A DNA stretch of 64,000 nt, taken from PMG-095 sp049324695 (lineage in GTDB: Bacteria > Myxococcota_A > Polyangia > Polyangiales > Polyangiaceae). The notes beneath the pieces are model-generated. The model saw only the letters and a list, made by a program, of their open reading frames with translations. It did no database searches and was not told where the DNA came from. Location of the stretch: the NCBI GenBank assembly GCA_049324695.1, contig JBMOMJ010000056.1, positions 1 through 64,000 on the forward strand, in the 5' to 3' direction. The translations under genes were made by a program, and so were the position numbers. Positions 16,895-26,547 of this stretch are shown piece after piece. Numbering within the stretch: position 1 is the stretch's first letter; each line of letters opens with the position of its first letter.

Positions 16895-17482
16895 TCAGCC
16901 GCCGCGCTTCAGCTCGTTCAACACGAGCTTGCTCACGGCTTTGAGCGTATCGAAAACGCCCATGCCCGAGCGCGCGTTGGCCTCGAAATCAGGCACGTTC
17001 ATCGGATTCAACAGCGCGCGCAGCTCTTCCACCGTAACGACGTTGGGCAGGTCGCGCTTGTTGTACTGGATGACGTAGGGAATCTTCTCGAGCGAGTAAC
17101 CCTGCTCCGCCAGGTTTGTGCGCAGGTTCTCGACGCTTTCCTGGTTGGCCTCGAGGCGCTCCATCTGCGAGTCGGCCACGAAGATCACTCCGTCGACGCC
17201 CTTCAAAATCAGCTTGCGGCTCGCGTCGTAAAAGACCTGGCCAGGCACCGTATAGAGGTGAAAGCGTGTCTTGAAACCGCGGATCTCACCGAGCGAGAGC
17301 GGGAGAAAGTCGAAGAACAGAGTGCGCTCGGTTTCGGTGGCAAGACTTATCATCTTGCCCTTCGCGTCCGGATTGGTGCGCTCGTAAATGTACTGCAGGT
17401 TCGTCGTTTTGCCGCAGAGCCCGGGACCGTAATAGACGATCTTGCAGTTGATCTCCCGGGCCATGTAGTTGATGAAGCTCAT
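16895..17482 (-). CDS. mglA: MglA small GTPase, polarity switch
   Basis: A 195-residue Ras-like GTPase that is nearly collinear with Myxococcus xanthus MglA. It has P-loop GPGLCGKT (residues 19-26), the atypical TVPG in place of the usual DxxG, and the NKRD guanine motif. MglA-GTP marks the leading pole and recruits motility machinery. It follows mglB by 11 bases, the conserved order. This is the strongest taxonomic marker in the window. Confidence 0.97.
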   Translation of the reverse strand: MSFINYMAREINCKIVYYGPGLCGKTTNLQYIYERTNPDAKGKMISLATETERTLFFDFLPLSLGEIRGFKTRFHLYTVPGQVFYDASRKLILKGVDGVIFVADSQMERLEANQESVENLRTNLAEQGYSLEKIPYVIQYNKRDLPNVVTVEELRALLNPMNVPDFEANARSGMGVFDTLKAVSKLVLNELKRGG

Positions 17483-17493
17483 CGCCCGGTGCC

Positions 17494-17976
17494 TTAGTCG
17501 TTGAAGAGGTTGTCGATGTCCTCGTCGGTGATCTCGGCGAACGGCGAGTCGCCGCCCGGCTCCTGTACCTTGCTGAGCAAGGCCTCGAAAATACGGTTCA
17601 GCTCGTCGCTCGCCTTGCGTACACGCAGGCGGACGAGCCCGAGACTCGATTTGGAATCGAAGATGACGACGAGGATGACGCGATTGCCAACCAGCTGAAT
17701 GTGGATGTTGGCGCGCTCTCCCTCGTGGAACTGCGTCGCGAACTCGTTCTCTCGCAAGAGCTTCGCGATGCCGCCGGTGGCCGCGATGTTTCCCGCCGTG
17801 AGCGACGCGAGCGACGTGGTGTCGATGTTTTCGACTTCACCGCTCGCGGCGATGAGCTGACCATTCTTGTCGACGATGAAGACGACTTTGGCGTTCGCTT
17901 CCCTCACCAGGCGATCCACGACCGCCTGGATCTGGTTGAACTCCTCTTCGTACATCACCATCTGGGGGTTAACCAT
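17494..17976 (-). CDS. mglB: MglB, roadblock/LC7 GTPase-activating partner of MglA
   Basis: A 160-residue roadblock/LC7 protein aligning along its length with Myxococcus MglB, including VFIVDKNGQLI, the IDTTSLASLTAGN block and the acidic tail ending DEDIDNLFND. MglB stimulates MglA GTP hydrolysis at the lagging pole. GGAGG is 6 bases before the ATG at 17976, supporting that start over internal ATGs at codons 6 and 8. It is first in the mglB-mglA-recX-glxK run. Confidence 0.97.
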   Translation of the reverse strand: MVNPQMVMYEEEFNQIQAVVDRLVREANAKVVFIVDKNGQLIAASGEVENIDTTSLASLTAGNIAATGGIAKLLRENEFATQFHEGERANIHIQLVGNRVILVVIFDSKSSLGLVRLRVRKASDELNRIFEALLSKVQEPGGDSPFAEITDEDIDNLFND

Positions 17977-18014
17977 CTCGAGCCTCCGAGAGTCCCGACG
18001 CCGGGCCCTCTGTG

Positions 18015-18038
18015 CCCCCGCTGTATGTCGGGGGTTTT
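18015..18038 (+). terminator. GC hairpin followed by TTTT in the mglB upstream region
   Basis: CCCCCG (18015-18020) and CGGGGG (18029-18034) form a perfect 6-bp stem with an 8-base loop, followed by TTTT. It looks like a short intrinsic terminator on the plus strand but lies between divergent genes, where no plus-strand transcript is expected to end. It may be a leader attenuator for the gene at 18201, or act as a DNA dyad for mglB. The rest of 17977-18200 shows nothing clear. Confidence 0.35.
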
Positions 18039-18200
18039 CCGATCAAAGCACTTCACCAAGTTTTCGAGTCAGCGCGATGCTCATTTCATCAAAAACCAGG
18101 TGTAGTTGAACACTTCTAACTGACCGCCCCCTGCCCAGCAAGCCCCATCCGGCGCGGAGCGGCTTCGAAAAACCGCGCACATTCCTCGGCCCGCTGGCTT

Positions 18201-21200
18201 ATGGCAGGCGGCGGACACGCTCGCACCGAGTGTGCACTTGCGCCGAGTGCCGCCAAAAGCTACCCGAAGACGGTGAACCGCATCCCGTGCGCGGACAATT
18301 CGGTCGTTTCCCCGCGCTCCTTCAAAAGCGGCAGTCTCCGTGGCGCGCGATTGGCCATTGCGCTTTTCGCCGGCCTCGCGATCACCACGGTACTGCCGAG
18401 CGCGTCGCGTGCAGCAGCGGGCGTACACCCTGACCTCGAAGCTGCGCTGACAGAGCTGGACCGAGCAAAAGGTGCCGAATCGTACGCTGCGCTCCGGCGC
18501 GTGTGGGACACGTGGGATCGCGCTGATCCGGCGCAGGTGGAAGAAGCGCTGATCCTCGCCTCGAAGTCGAAGCAGCTGAGTGCGAGCGCACAGAGCTACG
18601 CCGCCACCTTGGCAGCGTATGCGCGCATGCGTCGCGGCGATCTCAAGGCTTCGCGCGAGCAGCTGCACGCGTTGGGCTACGTGGATCGCTGGCTCGCGAT
18701 TGGCCCCTTCGACAACGACGGCAAGGCCGGGCTCGGTGCGGAGCTCGGCCCGGAGCTCGATCTGACGCAGCCGCTCTCGACTGCAAAGGCCTACACCGGC
18801 CGCGAGCGCGCGGTGCGCTGGCGAGCGCTGCCCGACGTATTTTCCTACGGCTTTCTGGACTTCGGCTCGCTAGTTCGGCCGGAAAGCAAGGCTTGCGCAT
18901 TCGCCGCCAGCTTCGTCAAAGCCAGCGGCGAAAAACCCAAAGCACGTGACGTGAGCGTTTGGGTTGGCAGCGGCGGGGCGTTTCGACTTTTTTGGAACGG
19001 CCAGCAGGTGCTCGAGTCGGATATCTATTCGCGCCACGACTTCGAACGCAACGCCGTCAAGGTGAAGCTCGAGCCCGGGCCGAACCTGCTCGTCCTGAAA
19101 GCGTGCGGCGACGATCAGGCGCCAACCGTGTCGGTGCGCGTGGCGGATGCGCAGGGTGCGCCGGATGCGAAGCTTTCGTTCTCGAACGAGCTGGCAGACG
19201 CGGAAGCCGCAGCTGCGATCGCCGCGGAGCTCGCGAAGTCGAAGCGCAAGCCCGCGCCGTCGAACTTGGAAGGGCCAGCTCAGTACTTCACGCGGCTCAC
19301 CTCCAAAAACAACGCTTCGGCCGCTGCACTCGAGTCGCACGCTCGCTACTTGGACGAAACGGACGGCGATGATCCGGCACAGCACCTGGCGCGCGACCTG
19401 GCGCGGCGCGCGGCCGAGCGCGAACCCAACGTGGAGCGTTACCTGCTCGCGAGTCGCCTGGCAGAAGATCGCAACAAGGCCGGTGACTGGATTGAAAAGG
19501 CCGAAAAGCTCACGCAGGCGAAGCCGAACCGCGATGTGCTCTTGGCGCGCGCTTGGCAGCGCCGGCACGGCCCGAATTTCCGCGAAGCACTGCCTTACTT
19601 CGATGCGGCGCTGAAGCTCGACCCCACCAACGTCGAAGCGCTGCGCGGCGTACTCGAGCTTTATGATTTGGCGGGGCTGCCTCGTACGGCGCTCGCGCGG
19701 GTCGAAAAGGCGCTCGAACAGAACCCGAATTCAGTCGGCCTGCTCGCGCTCTACGCCGCGCAATTGCGCACGCTGGGGCGCACCAGCGACGCTGCCGATG
19801 TGGAGGCGCGTTATCACGGCTTGCGCTTCGACGACAGCAGCTACGTCAACACCGAGCTCGAGCTGGCGCTGGCTCGCCGCGACAAGCAAGGCGCGCGTCA
19901 CTGGGCAGAGCGACTGACAGCGGCGCAGCCACACGACATCTGGGCTCGCAGTGTGGCGGCGCGCGCTTTCGTTCGTTTGGGCGAGCCGGAGCGCGCCGTC
20001 TCGACGCATCGCCTTTCGTTGTCGCTCGCGCCGGAAGATGTCGGCACGCTGCGCGCGTTGGCTGATTTGCAGGGTGATCTCGGGCGCTCGGGCGAGCAAC
20101 TGAGCCTACTGCAGGAAATCTTGCGGGTGCGCCCGCAGGCGAAGGACGTGCGCGAGTACGTCGAGAATCTGGAGCCCGAAAAGCCGCGCGCGGACGAAGC
20201 CTACGCCTGGAGCAAGGATCGCTTCTTGTACCTGCGCCACGCGCCGCCCGCGGGTGAAAACCGGCGCGTGCTGCGCGATCTGAATGTGACCACCGTGTTC
20301 GAGAACGGCCTCTCGAGCCAGTTCCATCAGATCGTGTTTCAGCCGCTCACCGACGGCGCTGCGGCCCAGGATCGCCAGTATGCCTTTGGTTACGAAGCAG
20401 ATCGCCAGGTGGTGCAGCTGCGCGGCGCCAAGGTGTATCGCAAGAACGGCAAGATCGATGAAGCCATCGAGTGGGGCGAAGGGCCCGCCGATGATCCCAC
20501 GATCGCGATGTACACTTCGGCGCGCACCTTCTACGTGCAGCTACCGCGCCTCGACGCGGGCGACGTGGTGGAGCTCCGTTATCGCATCGACGACGTGACG
20601 CCGCGCAACGAGTTCGCCGACTACTTCGGCGACGTCGAGTACATGGGCGGCCGCGACCCCCTCAGCAACGCCGAATACGTGCTGATCACGCCGAACTCCC
20701 GAAAAATCTTGGTCGACGCGCAGGTGCCCGGCCTCGAGCAGAGCACGCAAAAAGGCGACCGCGCGACGATTCATCGCTTCTTCGCGAAGCAAGTGGCGCG
20801 CATCCAACCCGAGCCCGCCATGCCGCCGGCGAGCGAGGTGCTGCCTTTCATTCACGTCTCGACGTACCAGAACTGGAAGGATCTCGGTCGCTGGTACTGG
20901 GGTCTTGTCAAAGACCAATTCGATCTCGACGACGAGACACGCCAGCTCGCGCATCGCCTGGTGAAGGGCAAGAACGGTGACCTCGAGAAGGTGCAAGCCA
21001 TCTACGATTGGGTCACGCGCAATACGCGCTATGTCGCCCTCGAGTTCGGTATCTACGGCTACAAGCCACGCCGTTGCGTGCAGACCATCGCGCGCGGTTG
21101 GGGTGATTGCAAAGACAAGGCGACCGTGTTGGTCACCTTGCTCAAAGAGGTCGGTGTACCGTCCACGATTGTGGTGCTGCGCACGCAAATGCGCGGAGAT

Positions 21201-22034
21201 TTTCGCTCGAAGCTGGCAAGCTTTGCTCCCTTCGATCACGCCATCGCCTATGTTCCGTCCCTCGACATGTATCTCGACGGCACTGCGGAGCACACCGGCG
21301 TGAGCGAGCTGCCGCGTATGGATCTGGGTGCGCTCGGGCTATTGGTGAATCAGGGTGACGCCAAGCTCACACGGCTGCCCGAAGCCGACCCCAACAAGAA
21401 CTTCGTGCGCCGCAACGCGCGCGCCAAGCTCTTGCCAAGTGGTGAGGCCAAGCTCGATCTCGAGTACACGACCGGCGGTTTCGTCTCCGCCGAGTGGCGC
21501 CGGCGTTACCACGCCGAATCAACGCGCCGCGATCGCGTGAACAGCGATCTGGGTGGTGAATATCCTGGTTTCGAGCTGTTGCCGGGCAATCAGGGGCTCA
21601 CCACTAGCAACCTGGAAGACGCTACGGCACCAGTGAAGATTCAGGTAAAAGGCAACGCGGCTTCGTTCGCGCGCCATGAGGGCTCGGATTTGTCGATGGC
21701 GGTGACGACCAGCACGCGCCTGACGCCATCGTACGCGTCGCTTTCCACGCGCACCCAGGACGTGGTGACCTTGGGCTTCTCCACCACGGAAGATACCTTC
21801 ACGGTGGAGCTGCCACCGGGCGCGCAAATTGTTTCAGCGCCGGAGAACGCGAAGCAGGAAGGGCCTTTTGGTTCCTTCTCGGTCGAGGTTCAGAAAGAGA
21901 AAGACAAGGTCGTGGTGAAGAGTAGGGTCTCGGTGAAGGTGAGCCGCATCACGCCCAAGGACTACGAGGCCTGGCGTCGCTTCTGCGACGCCGCCGATCG
22001 CGCCGTGGCGCCGCGTCTGGTGATTCATCCATGA
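18201..22034 (+). CDS. exported TPR / DUF3857 / transglutaminase-like protein, catalytic triad intact
   Basis: A protein of up to 1277 residues. The start is uncertain: a hydrophobic segment with a cleavable-looking end (SASRA) lies near residues 50-72, so a later start such as GTG 18273 is possible. Next come a beta domain, TPR-like helical repeats (about 380-660), a DUF3857 domain (about 690-840) and a transglutaminase-like domain. The triad is visible: Cys970 in GWGDCKDKA, His1013 in FDHAIA and Asp1026 in LDGTAE. The role is probably envelope protein processing or cross-linking; the substrate is unknown. Its TGA overlaps the next ATG. Confidence 0.85.
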   Translation: MAGGGHARTECALAPSAAKSYPKTVNRIPCADNSVVSPRSFKSGSLRGARLAIALFAGLAITTVLPSASRAAAGVHPDLEAALTELDRAKGAESYAALRRVWDTWDRADPAQVEEALILASKSKQLSASAQSYAATLAAYARMRRGDLKASREQLHALGYVDRWLAIGPFDNDGKAGLGAELGPELDLTQPLSTAKAYTGRERAVRWRALPDVFSYGFLDFGSLVRPESKACAFAASFVKASGEKPKARDVSVWVGSGGAFRLFWNGQQVLESDIYSRHDFERNAVKVKLEPGPNLLVLKACGDDQAPTVSVRVADAQGAPDAKLSFSNELADAEAAAAIAAELAKSKRKPAPSNLEGPAQYFTRLTSKNNASAAALESHARYLDETDGDDPAQHLARDLARRAAEREPNVERYLLASRLAEDRNKAGDWIEKAEKLTQAKPNRDVLLARAWQRRHGPNFREALPYFDAALKLDPTNVEALRGVLELYDLAGLPRTALARVEKALEQNPNSVGLLALYAAQLRTLGRTSDAADVEARYHGLRFDDSSYVNTELELALARRDKQGARHWAERLTAAQPHDIWARSVAARAFVRLGEPERAVSTHRLSLSLAPEDVGTLRALADLQGDLGRSGEQLSLLQEILRVRPQAKDVREYVENLEPEKPRADEAYAWSKDRFLYLRHAPPAGENRRVLRDLNVTTVFENGLSSQFHQIVFQPLTDGAAAQDRQYAFGYEADRQVVQLRGAKVYRKNGKIDEAIEWGEGPADDPTIAMYTSARTFYVQLPRLDAGDVVELRYRIDDVTPRNEFADYFGDVEYMGGRDPLSNAEYVLITPNSRKILVDAQVPGLEQSTQKGDRATIHRFFAKQVARIQPEPAMPPASEVLPFIHVSTYQNWKDLGRWYWGLVKDQFDLDDETRQLAHRLVKGKNGDLEKVQAIYDWVTRNTRYVALEFGIYGYKPRRCVQTIARGWGDCKDKATVLVTLLKEVGVPSTIVVLRTQMRGDFRSKLASFAPFDHAIAYVPSLDMYLDGTAEHTGVSELPRMDLGALGLLVNQGDAKLTRLPEADPNKNFVRRNARAKLLPSGEAKLDLEYTTGGFVSAEWRRRYHAESTRRDRVNSDLGGEYPGFELLPGNQGLTTSNLEDATAPVKIQVKGNAASFARHEGSDLSMAVTTSTRLTPSYASLSTRTQDVVTLGFSTTEDTFTVELPPGAQIVSAPENAKQEGPFGSFSVEVQKEKDKVVVKSRVSVKVSRITPKDYEAWRRFCDAADRAVAPRLVIHP

Positions 22035-25000
22035 GCGTACGACGAAGGTGGTTCGGGCGCGTCGCGCTCTCGTTGCTGCTCGCGCTCGGCAGCCAAAGCT
22101 GCGCGCCGCGTGCCAAAGAAGCATCCACTAGCATCGCTGAATTGCGCAAAGCCGCGGCCGGCTCGAAGGACCAGCAAAAGATTGCGCGCTGGCTTTTGGG
22201 TGAGCTGCTCTCGCCCGATGGGAACGCCGAACAGGCTCGCAAAGCGCGTGCAGCGCTCGGCAACGAAGGCGGCGGCATGCTGGCCGAGCTCGGGCGCGGT
22301 CTCGACGACGCGCTGCACGGTCGGCTCAAGACGGTTTCGGAGCACTACTTGAAGGCACTTCAGGCGGCGCGCGAGACCAACGACGAAATCGCGCCGCTCG
22401 TTGCGTGGTTCGCAGCACAGCAGGCCACCTTGTTCCGGCGTGCCGATCCGAAGCTGTTCGAACGCTGGAAACCTTTCATTCAAAGCGCGCTGGAGGAGCC
22501 ACGCAACATTGGTTGGCGCGCCCGCGCCGATTTGGCAGAGCTGTGGCAGGAAGCCGCTTTTCGCGACGGCGCGAAGAATGTGTTGGAGCAGAGCGCGAAG
22601 CTCAACGGCTGCGCAACCAACGTGCGCCTGGCGGGTCCGTTCGGGCGCAACGCCGCGCGCGACACGGCGCGCAGCTTCGCGGCGGAGCGCCCCGGTCCGT
22701 GGCCGGCAGGCTTCACGCCTGACGAAGGTGTGTCCGAGCCGCCGCGCATCATCGTGACGGAGCGCGATGGCTGCTTCGTGAGCGCAAAAGAGACGGTAAA
22801 CCCCGGCATTTATTACGCCGAGACGTTCTTCGAACTCGCGAGCCCGGAAGAGGTCTTGGTTGCAGTTCAAGGCGCCTACGGCATTTGGATCGATGACCAG
22901 CGTGTGCTCGAGCGCGACTTGCGGCAGTGGGGCAGCTGGCCTCACTTCGGCGCGCGCGTTGCACTCGGCGCCGGTCGGCATCGGCTGGTCGCGCGCGTGG
23001 GCGAGCCGGGTACGTCGATTCGTTTGATGCGCTCGGACGGCCGCGCGCTGGGCGCTCCCACCAGCACCGATTCTGGACCCGCATATCAGGTCGCGACGCC
23101 CAAGGTGTTGCCCAACGCGAACGTGCTGGATCGCTACCTGCTGGACGGCAAGCTGCGCGATCCGGGCGACGATCTGTTGCGCTACTTGGCATCTGTGATG
23201 GCCAATGCGGAGACGCAAGCGGACGTGGCCAACGTCCTGCTCGAGCCGCTGGTCGCTCGCGTCGAGCATGCCAGCGGTCCGGCGCTGAGCGCCGCTGCTA
23301 TTTTCACGCAAAACGATCCAATTCTGTCCGACAGCCAGCGCCGTGATCTGAGCCGTGAGCTGCAGGAGCGCGCCGTGGCGCGCGATGCAGAGCTGTGGCA
23401 CCCGCGCTTGCTCTTGGCGCTGGGCGAAGCGGATCGTTCGGGCAAAGCCGAAGCGGCGCGCGCCGTGAAGAAGTTGGTTGATGAGTTCCCGGATGTGCCG
23501 GCCATTCTCGGTGAGCTCACGCGCTTGTACGCCGAGCTCGGTTGGCGCGTCGAACACAGCAACGCAGCGCTACAGTTGGCAGAGCGCTTCCCGGCGGATC
23601 CGAGCGCACTCGAACCCGCGATCGACGTGCTGGATGCGCGCGGCAAACCAGCCGAAGCCGACGCTCTGGTCGAGCGCATCCAAAAGCTCGACGCCGACCG
23701 CGAAGTCTTGCTGGCGCGCGCGCTGGATCGCCAGGATTACGACGTCGCACTGAAGGAGCTGAAGCGCATTGGCGAACGCCGCCCGCAGCGCAAAGACATC
23801 GCCGAGCGCATCTCGGACGTGATGGTGCGCGCCGGCAACCAAGCCGAAGCCTGGAAGAAGCTGGAAGCGGCGCTCAAGCTAGACGCGAAGAGTGAAAAGG
23901 CGCGCCTCGACTTAGCGGATGCGGGGCTCTCGGTGGGCAGGCAAGACGCGCTCGTGCGCGCGTTGCTCGATGCGGTTGCGAACGGCGCTCCCTCGGGTCG
24001 CTTGGAAGAGGCGATCGATCTGGTCGAGGGCGCGAGCGAGCTCGAACCGTACCGTCACGACGCGAAGAAGATCATCGCCGAGTACGAAAAGAGCGGCGAG
24101 ACGTTGTCCGGCACCGCAGCACGCGTGCTCGACTACGCGGCCGTGTGGGTGCACTCGGATGGTTCGAGCCGCATGCTCGAGCACGAAATCATCAAGGTGC
24201 AGAGCGCGGAGGCCGTCAGTGAAATGGCCGAGCAGCCGCTGCAAAACGGCTTGATGTTACACCTGCGCGTCATCAAAAAGGACGGCACGGTACTGGAGCC
24301 CGAGTTCGTGGAGGGCAAGCCGACCGTCACGATGCCGCACCTCGAGATGGGCGACTACATCGAAACGGAGCGCATCGAGACGCAACCTGGCGACGGTCAG
24401 CGCGGTGGCCGCTACCTCGGCCCGCGCTGGTTCTTCCGCGAGGAGAACATCGCCTACGCGCGCAGCGAGTTCTTGGTGATTTCGCCGAAGAGCCGCCCGC
24501 TCGACATCGAAACGCGCAACGACGTGCCCAAGCCGGAAGTGCACGAAGACGGCGCCATCATCGCGCGGCGCTGGCGTGTGGATCGCAGCCCGGCGGCGCC
24601 GGTGGAGCCGTTTGGCGCGCCAATAGTCGAGTTTTTGCCGAGCGTTCAGGTGGGCTGGGGAGTGTCCGAAGCGCGCACGCTGGAAGCAATGGCGGATGCG
24701 TCGGTCGATCTCACGCCGGTCGATCCGCGCATTCAGCGCATCGCGCAGCACATCGTGAAAGACGCACCAAAGGGTGCGTCGGAGCGCGCCAAGGCGCTCT
24801 ATCACTGGCTCGTCACCAACGTGCAGGAAGGCGAAGAGAGCGACGGCCGCCGCGTCATCATCGGTAAGAACGGCAACTTGTGGCGCGGCTTCATCACGCT
24901 GTGCCGCGCAGTAGGCATTCCGGTCGACTACGCGGTGGTGCAGAGCCGGTTGACGTTGCCGCCGAGTGGACCGTTTTCGGCAGCGCAGCTCTACACGCTG

Positions 25001-25798
25001 CCGCTCGTGCGCGTCAGCGCCGAGAAGGGCGAAAGCTGGCTCTCGCTCGGCAGCAAGTACGCGCCGTTTGGCTACATTCCTGCCGAAGCGCGCGGCATGC
25101 CCGCCTACGTGCTCTCAGAGACGGGGCCGCGCGCGCTGCGCGTGCCGAGCGATGGCTTGGCCGACCGGGTCACGTACAGCGGCGACGTGCGTCTGGCGCT
25201 CGACGGCTCAGCGGATGTGGAGCTGGAGCAGACGCTGCAGGGCAAGTACGCCACGGCCTTGCGCGGTGCGCTGGCCGAGATGCCGAGCCAGCAAGTGCGC
25301 GACTTGGTCGAAACGCGCTTGATTGGCCACGCGTTGCGCGGCGCGAAGCTCGAAAAGTACGAGCTGGTGAATGCCGCGGATCCGGACAAGCCGCTCACGA
25401 TTCGCTCGCGCTCGCGAGTGCCGTCGTTCGCGCAAGTCGCGGGTGGAGTGCTGTTGGTGGCGCCGCCGTTCGCGCCACGCATTGGGCAGCTGGCTGCTCT
25501 GCCCGCCCGCCAAACGCCGCTTTTGATGGTCGATTCCAGCGAGCAGCAGATCACACTCAGGTTGCATGCCCCCGCGGGCAGCGCCCTCGCAACGCCGATT
25601 GCTCCGCAAGAGCTCGCCGATGGCGAAGCGCGCGTTTCGATTCGCGATCGGCAAGAAGGCGCCAACATCGTGCTCGATCGGCGCATCGTGTTGCCCGCCG
25701 GCCGCGTTCAGGTTGCGGCGTATCCGAGCTTCCTACGCTTCGCGCGCCGCGCCGATGACGCTCTCTTCGCGAGCGTGCGCATTCGGCTGCCGCGCTGA
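22031..25798 (+). CDS. lipoprotein paralogue with degenerate transglutaminase domain
   Basis: A 1255-residue protein sharing the whole architecture of its upstream neighbour: beta domain, TPR-like repeats, DUF3857 (about 695-830) and a transglutaminase fold. It has a lipoprotein signal (lipobox near GSQSCA, Cys28). At the catalytic site GDCKDKA is replaced by GNLWRGF (Leu950 at the Cys position), and the His and Asp motifs are not seen, so it should be inactive. It starts inside the stop of the first gene (ATGA). An active plus inactive pair suggests a complex with the lipoprotein as scaffold; that is inference. Confidence 0.85.
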   Translation: MSVRRRWFGRVALSLLLALGSQSCAPRAKEASTSIAELRKAAAGSKDQQKIARWLLGELLSPDGNAEQARKARAALGNEGGGMLAELGRGLDDALHGRLKTVSEHYLKALQAARETNDEIAPLVAWFAAQQATLFRRADPKLFERWKPFIQSALEEPRNIGWRARADLAELWQEAAFRDGAKNVLEQSAKLNGCATNVRLAGPFGRNAARDTARSFAAERPGPWPAGFTPDEGVSEPPRIIVTERDGCFVSAKETVNPGIYYAETFFELASPEEVLVAVQGAYGIWIDDQRVLERDLRQWGSWPHFGARVALGAGRHRLVARVGEPGTSIRLMRSDGRALGAPTSTDSGPAYQVATPKVLPNANVLDRYLLDGKLRDPGDDLLRYLASVMANAETQADVANVLLEPLVARVEHASGPALSAAAIFTQNDPILSDSQRRDLSRELQERAVARDAELWHPRLLLALGEADRSGKAEAARAVKKLVDEFPDVPAILGELTRLYAELGWRVEHSNAALQLAERFPADPSALEPAIDVLDARGKPAEADALVERIQKLDADREVLLARALDRQDYDVALKELKRIGERRPQRKDIAERISDVMVRAGNQAEAWKKLEAALKLDAKSEKARLDLADAGLSVGRQDALVRALLDAVANGAPSGRLEEAIDLVEGASELEPYRHDAKKIIAEYEKSGETLSGTAARVLDYAAVWVHSDGSSRMLEHEIIKVQSAEAVSEMAEQPLQNGLMLHLRVIKKDGTVLEPEFVEGKPTVTMPHLEMGDYIETERIETQPGDGQRGGRYLGPRWFFREENIAYARSEFLVISPKSRPLDIETRNDVPKPEVHEDGAIIARRWRVDRSPAAPVEPFGAPIVEFLPSVQVGWGVSEARTLEAMADASVDLTPVDPRIQRIAQHIVKDAPKGASERAKALYHWLVTNVQEGEESDGRRVIIGKNGNLWRGFITLCRAVGIPVDYAVVQSRLTLPPSGPFSAAQLYTLPLVRVSAEKGESWLSLGSKYAPFGYIPAEARGMPAYVLSETGPRALRVPSDGLADRVTYSGDVRLALDGSADVELEQTLQGKYATALRGALAEMPSQQVRDLVETRLIGHALRGAKLEKYELVNAADPDKPLTIRSRSRVPSFAQVAGGVLLVAPPFAPRIGQLAALPARQTPLLMVDSSEQQITLRLHAPAGSALATPIAPQELADGEARVSIRDRQEGANIVLDRRIVLPAGRVQVAAYPSFLRFARRADDALFASVRIRLPR

Positions 25799-25880
25799 GC
25801 TACCCCCAAACCCAAAATCCAAGGCACTTCTTCGCGAGCATGCGCATTCGGCTGCCGCGCTGAGCTGCCCCCAAACCCAA
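25764..25880. repeat. 52-bp direct duplication at the 3' end of the upstream gene
   Basis: The last 35 bases of the 1255-residue gene, its stop codon and the following bases (25764-25815) recur at 25829-25880 after a 13-base spacer, with two mismatches. The second copy repeats the C-terminal codons and TGA outside the gene. It looks like a recent local tandem duplication. Nothing indicates an insertion sequence. Confidence 0.9.
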
Positions 25881-25883
25881 GCA

Positions 25884-26513
25884 CTACTTGGTGATTGGGG
25901 CCTTGCGAGCTCTCTCGTCGACCTCTTTCAGGCGCTTATCGATGCGCTCTTTGACGGCAGCCGCGTCACTCTGGATCTGCTTCCATTCGGTGATGCGCTT
26001 TTTGCGGTCGGCGGCCGAAGCCAAGAACACCTTCACACGCTCGGAAGTTTTGGCGAACTCCTCGTACGCAGTCCAACGCTCAAGCGCCTGGTCCCACGCT
26101 TTTTGCCGCTCCGCCAGATCAGCCAAGCAGAACAGCACCTTGGCCTTCATTGCGGAGTCCTTGCCCACGAAGCGCAGCGCGGCATCGTACGCGGCTTGAG
26201 CTTCTTTCAAGTCGCCCTTCAGCACCTGCGCCTCGCCCATGCGATAGTGAGCTAGCGACGTTTGTGGGCTCTTGGTGATCGCATCGCGATAGGCGGCAAC
26301 AGCCGCTTCGTAGTCGCGTGCGAGTACGGCGCTGTCGCCTTTCGCAATTGCTTCCCACATTGGGCTGATGCCTTGCACGCCCTTCGGATCGCGGCGCACG
26401 CCGTCAGCGGAGTCGGCCGGAGCGGCTTCGGCTTTGGGAGCAGCTTCTTGAGCGCTCGCGAGATGACTCAGGCATACGCAGGCGAGCAGCGAATAGGCGG
26501 CGACGCGACGCAT
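25884..26513 (-). CDS. exported TPR protein
   Basis: A 209-residue protein. The ATG at 26513 gives a clean signal peptide ending at SHLASA-QEA; the longer frame adds 25 residues in front. Two or three TPR motifs occupy about residues 55-135 (for example DYEAAVAAYRDAI and DLKEAQAAYDAAL), then a charged helical, probably coiled-coil, C-terminus. It is likely periplasmic and scaffolding. It faces the giant DUF3857 genes tail to tail. Confidence 0.8.
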   Translation of the reverse strand: MRRVAAYSLLACVCLSHLASAQEAAPKAEAAPADSADGVRRDPKGVQGISPMWEAIAKGDSAVLARDYEAAVAAYRDAITKSPQTSLAHYRMGEAQVLKGDLKEAQAAYDAALRFVGKDSAMKAKVLFCLADLAERQKAWDQALERWTAYEEFAKTSERVKVFLASAADRKKRITEWKQIQSDAAAVKERIDKRLKEVDERARKAPITK

Positions 26514-26547
26514 GCTCGTGAGGTTATCACAGCCGCGCCGCGCCCGA

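Noticed and set aside
22025..23557. 510-codon minus-strand open frame
   Set aside because: It is the mirror of the coding frame of the giant lipoprotein gene; GC-rich codons produce such antisense frames and it has no start context or motifs.
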